Assembly: GCA_913060695.1 (NCBI GenBank)
Contig: CAJXUA010000006.1
Coordinates: 124,001 to 188,000, forward strand
Length of the DNA: 64,000 nucleotides
Direction: 5' to 3'
From: an uncultured Gammaproteobacteria bacterium
GTDB lineage: Bacteria > Pseudomonadota > Gammaproteobacteria > Pseudomonadales > Pseudohongiellaceae
This document shows positions 38,801-45,894 of this stretch, piece by piece. The notes beneath the pieces are model-generated. The model was not told where the DNA came from. It worked only from the letters and a program-made list of their open reading frames with translations, and searched no databases. Made by a program: the position numbers and the translations under genes. Positions within the stretch are counted from its first letter, which is position 1; each line of letters begins with the position of its first letter.

Positions 38801-40266
38801 GGCGTAGGCTTGAAGGATTGGGCCCGGTTACGGCGCAGCGTTTGGCGCAAGAGTCGGGCTTAAAACTTAGCCTTGTCGAGGTGGCACTCATCGGCCTTGA
38901 GACAGAGGGCTTCGTATTTCGAGGGAACTATACTCCGCAAGATGAGAAATCAACGGAGGGGCTAGAACAGGAATGGTGTGAGAGGCGACTTTTGCAGCGT
39001 ATTCATCGCTATACCATCGAGTCTCACCGCCAGAGTATTAAGCCGGTGTCGCTGCAATCCTATATGCGCTTCTTATTCGACCTGCATGAGGTCAAGGTGC
39101 GCCGCTTGCCGGCGAAGCCCGAGTTGGTTCCCAATAATGCCGATGGGCAGGGTTTGCTACAGCGCAGTCTTAGTAAGCTAGATGGATTGGCGGCCCCGGC
39201 GACAATATGGGAGGCCGATATCCTGCCTAGTCGCATAAGCGCCTATGATCCATCCTGGTTAGACGTGATGTGCATATCCGGTCGTTTGATGTGGGGGCGT
39301 CTCAGCAGGCCTTATTTGAAGTCTACGGCGAGTGCCGCCGCGCGTAAATCCGGGCCGATCAAGAGTACGCCAATCACGCTGATGCTGCGCGCGAATCAAG
39401 ATATCTGGGAGGCGCTCGCCGATGCGCAGTGGCTTGCGCAGGAGCGCGAGGTACTCGCTCTTAGCCCGTTGGCACAGCGCATCGAGGACGACATTAGACA
39501 GCATGGCGCCAGCTTCTTCGACCAAATCAGTCGACGAACAGGGTTGCTGCGCAGCCAACTCGAGCAGGGTTTGGCGGAGCTGGTCAGCGCGGGACACTTG
39601 AGTAGTGATAGCTTCACAGGCCTACGCGCACTATTGACGCCCGACGCTCGCAAGCCAAGTGGTCACTCCAATGGTCGACGTCGAGCAGCCTTCGGCGTAG
39701 AGGATGCCGGACGCTGGTCCCTAATGCGCGAACAGTCTCCTAGTTCGGACAGCTCGAACACACTCGATAGCGAGCAACTCGAGCGGCTGATTATGATTTA
39801 TCTAGAACGCTGGGGCGTACTTTTTAAACGTGTATTAGAGCGAGAAAGCTCAGCGCCACCATGGCGAATTTTGCTACAGAAACTGCGCTCAATGGAGTTG
39901 CAAGGCAGCATCCGAGGCGGGCGCTTTATCGCCGGTATTGCTGGCGAGCAGTTTGCCTTACCGGAGTCGGTTAGTACGCTTAGACAATTTGCGAAGAATC
40001 AAGACGCAAGCGAACGTGCCACGGAATATGTCAGCGTAGCCGCGGCGGACCCAGTTAATCTTCTGGGCATTGTATTGCCCGAAACACGCTTAGCAAAACT
40101 TGCGAAAAACCGTGTCTTGTATAAAGATGGTCTGCCCCTAGCGGTGCTCGAGAAAAATGAGGTGAGATTCCTGCGTGAGGTTCAAGAGCAGGAGCAATGG
40201 CAGCTACAGCAAGTGCTAACGCAGCGCGAATTCCCTGCTCGGTTGAGGGCCTACATCGGTCGCTAG
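35824..40266 (+). CDS. lhr: Large DEAD/DEAH-box helicase, Lhr family
   Basis: 1480 aa; SAPTGSGKTLAAFYAVIDRL, VDEIHAL, QRVGRSGH motifs and long Lhr-type C-terminal extension. Confidence 0.93.
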   Translation: MPSMPLSDFHPAANAWFSQRYGAPTAAQSQAWPAIKAGKNTLISAPTGSGKTLAAFYAVIDRLLWLAQQGPLPQTTFVVYVSPLKALSNDIQRNLEQPLQGLAQQLQQDAYAPADITVAVRTGDTTPTQRQRMLRTPPHILVTTPESLYLLLTSEGGRQMLRHVDTLIVDEIHALLGDKRGAHLALSIERLERLVDKPLLRIGLSATQRPIDLVAHYLAGNHPDNDCVVVDTGHRRALDVSIEVPGSPLSALMSNEVWDELYLRLVQLIEAHDTTLVFVNTRRLSERLALALTDRLGEGSVSSHHGSMSKEHRHNAEQKLKDGKLKVLVATASMELGIDVGSVDLVVQFSSPKSIAKFLQRVGRSGHTVRGTPKGILFPLTRDDLAECTALLNCIAQGQLDRILMPEKPMDILAQQIVAEVAANSVSSEGDGEGSCCLDALFELFHGAYPYRDLLRSEFNELVKMLSNGYSTRLGRKGAYLHLDVINNRVSSRRNARLTALTNGGAIPDMFDYQVVLDPDDIVVGSLNEDFALETLPGDIFTLGSHSWQLLRVDGLKVRVRDAQGARPTIPFWFGEGPGRTEELSQALCELREKIDGYISDDASANAVQWLVASLRLPPSGAQQLVDYLQAGRNALEVMPTQKTLVMERFFDEVGDMHVVIHSPFGSRLNRAWGLALRKRFCRTFNFELQAAANEDSIVISLGSVHSFPLQEVYAYLQSASVEDVLVQALLDAPMFEVRWRWNATRSLAIQRNRNGKRVPPQFQRMDAEDLVAHIFPDQIACFENIQGKREVPDHPLVQQTINDCLTEAMDYEGLHALLIAIESGELTLIARDLREPSPFAQEIINARPYAFLDDAPFEERRTNAIRNRSWLDPAETQSYSALDAAAIAQVREEAWPLVRSSEELHDALYSLGFMTAEEVAQNHYEDFLEKLIEHGRACSMSCSTGRLYLVAERLPCLQAVYPDSTFTPPLNLPEVLKAEEWDEDSALREIMRRRLEGLGPVTAQRLAQESGLKLSLVEVALIGLETEGFVFRGNYTPQDEKSTEGLEQEWCERRLLQRIHRYTIESHRQSIKPVSLQSYMRFLFDLHEVKVRRLPAKPELVPNNADGQGLLQRSLSKLDGLAAPATIWEADILPSRISAYDPSWLDVMCISGRLMWGRLSRPYLKSTASAAARKSGPIKSTPITLMLRANQDIWEALADAQWLAQEREVLALSPLAQRIEDDIRQHGASFFDQISRRTGLLRSQLEQGLAELVSAGHLSSDSFTGLRALLTPDARKPSGHSNGRRRAAFGVEDAGRWSLMREQSPSSDSSNTLDSEQLERLIMIYLERWGVLFKRVLERESSAPPWRILLQKLRSMELQGSIRGGRFIAGIAGEQFALPESVSTLRQFAKNQDASERATEYVSVAAADPVNLLGIVLPETRLAKLAKNRVLYKDGLPLAVLEKNEVRFLREVQEQEQWQLQQVLTQREFPARLRAYIGR

Positions 40267-40314
40267 AAGCCGCCTCTGTCGCAACGCTATTAAATTTAAG
40301 AACGAAGGTAATGT

Positions 40315-41022
40315 ATGAAATATCTCTTTGATCCCGCCACGCCCTCTGTCGCAATCGTCGCGCAAGCGGAGCGTTTTCCTGTCAATCGCATCTACTGTGT
40401 TGGCCGCAACTATGCGGCCCATGCGCGGGAGATGGGGGGATCCCCCGAGCGAGAGTCGCCGTTTTTTTTCAGCAAACCAGCCAATGCGGTGACGGACAAT
40501 GGGGTCACGTTACCCTTTCCATCGCGCACGCAAGATCTCCATCACGAAGTGGAGTTAGTAGTGGCGTTATCCGGCGAAGATTTGGCGGCAAAGGGGCAAG
40601 ACCTCAATCTAATTGAAGCGAAGGCCGCCATCTATGGCTACGGTGTGGGTATCGATTTTACTCGGCGTGATCTGCAGGCCGAGGCGAAGGAGAAAGCCCG
40701 TCCTTGGGACACAGCGAAGGGCTTCGACAATTCCGCCCCCGTCTCCGCACTTACGCCAGTCGCGCAGGCAGGCGGAATAGATTCTGCGAACATCTCCTTG
40801 CTGGTTAACGGGGAGCTTCGTCAGCAGGGCATGATCAGTGATTTAATCTGGAGTATTCCCGAATTAATCGCGGAGTTGTCCACTTATTATCGTTTGCGTC
40901 CTGGGGATTTGATCTTCACTGGGACGCCAGCGGGGGTCAGCGCGGTTCTGCCCGGGGATGTAATGGAAGGGCGGATCGACAATTTAGAGACTCTAAAGAT
41001 AGGCTTTAGCTCGCGAGTCTAG
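40315..41022 (+). CDS. Fumarylacetoacetate hydrolase family protein
   Basis: YCVGRNYAAHAREMG, HHEVELVVAL, GDLIFTGTPAGV. Confidence 0.93.
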   Translation: MKYLFDPATPSVAIVAQAERFPVNRIYCVGRNYAAHAREMGGSPERESPFFFSKPANAVTDNGVTLPFPSRTQDLHHEVELVVALSGEDLAAKGQDLNLIEAKAAIYGYGVGIDFTRRDLQAEAKEKARPWDTAKGFDNSAPVSALTPVAQAGGIDSANISLLVNGELRQQGMISDLIWSIPELIAELSTYYRLRPGDLIFTGTPAGVSAVLPGDVMEGRIDNLETLKIGFSSRV

Positions 41023-41378
41023 AAACTGAAAAAACTGCTGATGGAAAGATACAATATGACGCCGATTGCCGCGCAATAGACGACGAATTGCAATGGCTGT
41101 TCGCGCAATCTATCAAGAAGCGAGGGGTGCTCACCTTGACTGCGCAGATGTTCATACTCGGCCCGAACTCGGATGGCGCGCGCTAATTGATACTCGTCTA
41201 GTAATGACTTAGCTCGCTCGTACTGATCGTCACTCTCGAGCCAGATAGCCGGTAGCGATATGCCCCAATTGCCAGCGTCAGTCTCATAGGTTTCGATGCC
41301 ATGCTCCTCAAGCAATTGCCTCACTTCTTCGGCTTCGTCGTCGGGAACATTACGTAGGCGAAATAGCAGTTTTGACAT
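41019..41378 (-). CDS. DUF6164-like small membrane-anchored protein
   Basis: MSKLLFRLRNVPDDEAEEVRQLLEEHGIETYETDAGNWGISLPAIWL with C-terminal TM. Confidence 0.7.
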   Translation of the reverse strand: MSKLLFRLRNVPDDEAEEVRQLLEEHGIETYETDAGNWGISLPAIWLESDDQYERAKSLLDEYQLARAIRVRAEYEHLRSQGEHPSLLDRLREQPLQFVVYCAAIGVILYLSISSFFSF

Positions 41379-41476
41379 GAAAAGACTCGGTAGATCGAAC
41401 GGGTTTTTTTACTTTCTGGGATTGCATGCTACCTTTAAGCTAAGTCCCCTGTAAATCAAACGATAAGGTTCATATT

Positions 41477-42370
41477 ATGCAAGGCAAAGTTCTTGGCCGT
41501 TTTAGCGCTATTTCGCGCACACTACTAGTGCTCAGCGCACTGTCTCTGTGTTCGCAAGCGTTAGCGCAAAGTTCCGTTTGGGTAGCCACGAAAGACTCGC
41601 AAAATGTCTATTTGGGCGGCACTGTGCACCTACTTCGCCCTTCTGACTATCCACTACCCGCGCCATACGAGACTGCGTATGAGGCATCCCAGCAGCTTTA
41701 TTTCGAAACGGACATCGCGGGTCTCAACGATATGTCTGTGCAGGCACGATTATTAGACGAATTGACTTATAAAGGTGATCAAAGTCTACGTACGGTATTA
41801 GATGACAGCACCTACCAGGCCTTATCTAATCATCTTGGCACTATCGGTATGCCAATACAGATGATGGAGAAATTTAAGCCTGGGCTGTTGGTCTCTACCC
41901 TGCAGGTCTTCGAGTTTCAAAAACTTGGCTTTACTCCGCAGGGCGTCGATGCCTATTTCAACGCACGCGCCATAGGCGATGCGAAAGCCTTGGGTGAACT
42001 AGAGCCGATAGATGCACAAATTGGTTATATAGCTGAAATGGGCATAGGCAATGAGAGTGAGTTTATACGCCTGTCTCTGGAGGAGCTCGATGAGATGGAC
42101 ACGTCTATGAATCAGATGATCGATGCCTGGCGAAACGGAGATGATGAATTACTCGATTCACTCTTCGTGGCCGATATGAAAGAGGGGCACCCGGATCTTT
42201 ATGTTAGCTTGTTGGTGCAGCGTAACTTGAATTGGATGCCAATTATAGAATCGATGTTCACTGATTCGGATACAGAGTTTGTCTTGGTTGGTGCGGCGCA
42301 TCTGGTGGGCGAAGACGGGCTTCTCAATATGTTGCGCAACAAGGGCTACGAGGTTCGCCAGCTCCAATAG
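41477..42370 (+). CDS. TraB/GumN family protein
   Basis: Signal peptide, VYLGGTVHLL, EFVLVGAAHLVGEDGLLNMLRNKGYEV. Confidence 0.9.
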   Translation: MQGKVLGRFSAISRTLLVLSALSLCSQALAQSSVWVATKDSQNVYLGGTVHLLRPSDYPLPAPYETAYEASQQLYFETDIAGLNDMSVQARLLDELTYKGDQSLRTVLDDSTYQALSNHLGTIGMPIQMMEKFKPGLLVSTLQVFEFQKLGFTPQGVDAYFNARAIGDAKALGELEPIDAQIGYIAEMGIGNESEFIRLSLEELDEMDTSMNQMIDAWRNGDDELLDSLFVADMKEGHPDLYVSLLVQRNLNWMPIIESMFTDSDTEFVLVGAAHLVGEDGLLNMLRNKGYEVRQLQ

Positions 42371-42374
42371 TATT

Positions 42375-43316
42375 TTAAGTGGGCGTTCTGAGAGGGTCTG
42401 CGCGCTCACATAGTAGATCGAAGAACGCTTTTCCTGCGTTGCTCATTAATCTATGTTGGTGGTAGATGCAGTCGAGATTTCGACTAAGCAAAATAGGCTC
42501 GCCTGTATCGACGTCGGTCACTGGCAGCACTGAAAGAGTGTCGTCTTGCAACATCGTATCGGGCAATACTCCCCACGCATATCCTGCCGAAATTAGTGCC
42601 TTAATGGTCTCTAAAAAATTCGTCGAGAGATTTATCTTGAGGTCTAATTTTTCGCGCATAAACAAGGCCTCTACTAACTTCGTTGTGTAAAAGCGCCGTT
42701 CTGGAAGCAAGGCCTGGTAACTGCTTAAGTCTTTCAGGCTTACGCTAGGGAGTGAGCTTAGGGGGTGCTGGCGGGCAGAAACAAAATGCATTTTGTCGGC
42801 CCATATAGTACGCGAGCAAAGCAATGAGTCGATGCCTTCGACTTGGGTAATGATGCCTAGATCGGATTCGCCTTTGTGCACAGCGGCATAGGCCTCGGCT
42901 GAATCCATGAATCTAATGTCTAAGTCGACTTGGGGGTAGCGTTGCGTATATTCGCGTAACACGCGCGGCAATCTATGCAAGCCAATATGATGACTGGTAA
43001 TCAGTTTAAGTTGGCCGCGAACCTCGCCGGACAAATCCGCCACGGCCTGCTTGGCCATACTGATGGCGTCGAGAATATTCTGCGCAAGCGGAAGCAGAGT
43101 GCGTCCAGCTTCTGTCAGCGAGACCTGTCTACCCACTCTATCGAATAGTAATGAGGCCAGTTGTTGTTCAAGAAGATGAATGCGCTTACTAATAGCAGGC
43201 TGAGTGATGTGCAGCTGTTCCGCCGCTGCAGAGAACGAAAGATGCTCTGCAACTGCGACGAATGCTTTGAGATTCTGAGTGTCCATGGCGGACCAATTTA
43301 GTTTGTCGCTTGCCAC
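42375..43316 (-). CDS. LysR family transcriptional regulator
   Basis: N-terminal LysR HTH LSFSAAAEQLHITQPAISKRIHLLEQQL. Confidence 0.92.
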   Translation of the reverse strand: MASDKLNWSAMDTQNLKAFVAVAEHLSFSAAAEQLHITQPAISKRIHLLEQQLASLLFDRVGRQVSLTEAGRTLLPLAQNILDAISMAKQAVADLSGEVRGQLKLITSHHIGLHRLPRVLREYTQRYPQVDLDIRFMDSAEAYAAVHKGESDLGIITQVEGIDSLLCSRTIWADKMHFVSARQHPLSSLPSVSLKDLSSYQALLPERRFYTTKLVEALFMREKLDLKINLSTNFLETIKALISAGYAWGVLPDTMLQDDTLSVLPVTDVDTGEPILLSRNLDCIYHQHRLMSNAGKAFFDLLCERADPLRTPT

Positions 43317-43344
43317 AAAATAAAATCAATGGCGAACGCGAGTG

Positions 43345-43521
43345 CTAGGCGTTGCTCTTGTGACTCAGGACGATCTGGCGAGGGCCGCTAGTGGTTGTTT
43401 GACCGCTAATTCCAGAGGGGATTTGCTTTACCTTGCCGCCGGATTTTAGAAACGCATCGACATGTTCTGCCAGGTTGACGCGATTATCTAACGCAGGGTC
43501 CTTCTTGGGTTTAGTCGCCAT
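43345..43521 (-). CDS. 58-aa conserved-looking hypothetical protein
   Basis: Own translation: MATKPKKDPALDNRVNLAEHVDAFLKSGGKVKQIPSGISGQTTTSGPRQIVLSHKSNA; TATAAT -10 upstream; below ORF-track cutoff. Confidence 0.65.
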   Translation of the reverse strand: MATKPKKDPALDNRVNLAEHVDAFLKSGGKVKQIPSGISGQTTTSGPRQIVLSHKSNA

Positions 43522-43537
43522 AGCTGTGCCTTTTCCT

Positions 43538-43568
43538 ATCGTGTAAAAAGACAGGCATTATACACGAT
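43538..43568. repeat. Inverted repeat spanning the start region of the 58-aa gene promoter
   Basis: ATCGTGTA-N16-TACACGAT. Confidence 0.6.
43557..43562 (-). promoter_or_regulatory. -10 element for the 58-aa gene
   Basis: TATAAT on minus strand, about 35 nt upstream of its ATG. Confidence 0.5.
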
Positions 43569-43597
43569 GTTGCCACAATTTCGTAGTGGCAACATCG
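43565..43597. repeat. Perfect 12-bp inverted repeat between XRE gene and 58-aa gene
   Basis: CGATGTTGCCAC-aatttcgta-GTGGCAACATCG, no adjacent T-tract. Confidence 0.8.
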
Positions 43598-43639
43598 AGG
43601 GGAGGCCCCGGCATTGCGGTATATCCAGATAAAGAGACT

Positions 43640-43936
43640 TTATAGCGTGTTGCGGCGACGTTTACGGATAAAGAACTCCGATTCACCATCACTAGGCAAG
43701 TCGCCCAGAAGGTCGTCTATTGAGACTTTGTAGACCACTTTGATTTTAGCGAGGAGTTCTAACTCGATATGGCAACCATAGTCACGAGTGGTTTCGATGT
43801 CTTCCAGTTGTTTGCGGGAAACGCCCAGCAGATTCGAACCTTCGGTCATAGAATAGCCAGCGTCTAGACGTAAACGGCGGATGTGCTCTTTAACCCTAAT
43901 AGTTAAGGGGGAAAACTTAAGCTGTTGATCGGACAT
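43640..43936 (-). CDS. XRE-family helix-turn-helix regulator
   Basis: HIRRLRLDAGYSMTEGSNLLGVSRKQLEDIETTRDYG. Confidence 0.85.
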   Translation of the reverse strand: MSDQQLKFSPLTIRVKEHIRRLRLDAGYSMTEGSNLLGVSRKQLEDIETTRDYGCHIELELLAKIKVVYKVSIDDLLGDLPSDGESEFFIRKRRRNTL

Positions 43937-44340
43937 TGTTATGCTTCTAATCTCTTTGGGAAAAGGGGCACGCAGATGCCATTCGCGCGACTTGGGTGAA
44001 TCACTCCTTGATCTTGGATAATATCATCATGACATCATTTATGGCTATTTAATTTTGAGCTGCCAACTCTGCTTACTGGCCTGTCGAGCCTGACTTGGCG
44101 GCGTGCTAGTACAAGTTAGCACAGCATTCGAAGGTCCCGTACGCAGTCTCGAGCCCTTAGTTTGACCTTGGTCAATATAGTCATAGAAGATTAAGAGAAA
44201 CTTAGGGAAAGCCTCATCTAGTGACTATTTTCGTGTGAGTTCTCTGATAGTGAATCGGCTTTAATGCTCACCGCGAGGAGCTGTCTTTGGGTGCGGTATT
44301 TTTGCTAAACTCGCCGCAAATTGATTAGAGGATAGATTCA

Positions 44341-44937
44341 ATGTCAGACGCTGAGAGTAAGCCTGAGAAGAAAGCGGTAAAGAAGCCTGTAAAGAAAGTG
44401 GCAAAGAAGGCCGCAGAGCCTGCCACTATGAGCGTCGCGGATGACTGTGCGGTTGCGTTTCACTATAAGTTGGCAGAGGTGAACAAGGCCGGTGAGGTTG
44501 GGCCATGGCTAGAGAGTTCCAGCGCGGAACAACCGCTTTGGTATCTGCACGGTCATGGGAATGTGATATCGGGTTTAGAGGCCGCGATGGAGGACAAGAC
44601 GGTGGGTGACAAGATCTCCATAACACTCACACCGGAGCAGGCTTATGGCGAGCGTCAATCCAACTCCTTTCAACGAGTCCCCATCAAGCATTTGCGCCTC
44701 ACGAGTGCACAGAAGAAACTCGCGCCAGGCATGGTGGTGGGAGTGCAGACGAATCAAGGGGTCATCAGCGCGCTAATCGTTAAGGCGGGGCGCTTCAATG
44801 TCGACATCGACACTAATCATCCCTTTGCCGGCCGAACTTTGCACTATGAGGTCGAGATAGTCGGGGTGCGTGCTGCTAATGCCGAAGAGATTGAGCATCG
44901 TCACGTCCACGCGCCAGGCGCACACCATCACCATTAA
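44341..44937 (+). CDS. SlyD-like FKBP-type peptidyl-prolyl isomerase with basic N-terminal and His-rich C-terminal tails
   Basis: FKBP fold with IF-domain (GHGNVISGLEAAMEDKTVGDKISITLTPEQAYGER...NHPFAGRTLHYEVEIVGVR), tail HRHVHAPGAHHHH, Lys-rich N-terminus. Confidence 0.9.
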   Translation: MSDAESKPEKKAVKKPVKKVAKKAAEPATMSVADDCAVAFHYKLAEVNKAGEVGPWLESSSAEQPLWYLHGHGNVISGLEAAMEDKTVGDKISITLTPEQAYGERQSNSFQRVPIKHLRLTSAQKKLAPGMVVGVQTNQGVISALIVKAGRFNVDIDTNHPFAGRTLHYEVEIVGVRAANAEEIEHRHVHAPGAHHHH

Positions 44938-45860
44938 TGAAGAGTGGCGACGACGTTAATTCCCTCGAGATTCTGGAAGCAGGTCTCCTTGGCAATATTG
45001 ATGAACTCGCGCACGTATGGCGTATCGAGCTGCTCTTCACGCACGGCCAGATAAAGCGTGGAGAACAGCCCAGTTTCGCCTAAGGACAATGCGCTGATAT
45101 GCCCGCCTTGCAAGTAAGGGGCTAGGGCCCAATTGGGCAGCGCACATACGCCCCTCCCGCTCGCCACCAATTGCACCATCATCAGGGTTAGCTCTGCCGT
45201 ACGTATAGCCAACGGCTCGACATCGGCGGGCCGTAAGAACTGTGTGAATATATCTAAGCGTTCTTGATCGACAGGATAAGTAATTAAAGTCTCGTTGCGT
45301 AAGGCAGTAGCGGGTACTCGTTCCAATTGGGTCAGCGGGTGGGTGTTTGCCACCGCAAGAAGAATCTCAAAGCGGAACAAAGGCTCATAGTGAATACCAT
45401 TGAGTGGCTTCGGCTCAGAGGTGATCACGACGTCCAGTCGCCCCTTCTGCAGTGCCGGTAGTGGCACGAAGTTAAACGCGGTACTCAGGTCTACCTCGAC
45501 ATCCTTCCAGTGATTGCGGTACTGATTGATGGCGGGCATTAACCAATCGAAACAGCTGTGGCATTCGATGGCGATATGTAATCGCCCCGCCTCGCCCCCG
45601 GCAAAGCGCTGCATATCGCGTTCGGTGCTGGTCATGATAGGGAGAACGGAACGGGCGGTCTCTAGGAGCCGCTCACCCGCGGCAGTAAGGCGCACCGGAC
45701 GTGATTTACGAATGAACAGACTCACGCCAAGACGAGACTCAATCTCCTTGAGTTGATGAGAGAGCGCCGATTGGGTCAGGAAAAGCTTCTCTGCTGCCAA
45801 TACTAAGCTGCCATACTCGGTAATGGCGACAATAGTCCTTAAGTGCTTTAGTTCTAGCAT
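44934..45860 (-). CDS. LysR family transcriptional regulator, MetR-like
   Basis: MLELKHLRTIVAITEYGSLVLAAEKLFLTQSALSHQLKEIESRLG. Confidence 0.88.
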   Translation of the reverse strand: MLELKHLRTIVAITEYGSLVLAAEKLFLTQSALSHQLKEIESRLGVSLFIRKSRPVRLTAAGERLLETARSVLPIMTSTERDMQRFAGGEAGRLHIAIECHSCFDWLMPAINQYRNHWKDVEVDLSTAFNFVPLPALQKGRLDVVITSEPKPLNGIHYEPLFRFEILLAVANTHPLTQLERVPATALRNETLITYPVDQERLDIFTQFLRPADVEPLAIRTAELTLMMVQLVASGRGVCALPNWALAPYLQGGHISALSLGETGLFSTLYLAVREEQLDTPYVREFINIAKETCFQNLEGINVVATLH

Positions 45861-45894
45861 AGTAATTCCAGTTCGTTCTCGGCACTACTTAAGG

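Noticed and set aside
44162-44175. TTGACC-tt-GGTCAA inverted repeat upstream of the SlyD-like gene
   Set aside because: Short, isolated, with no convincing -10 or linked regulator; insufficient to call.
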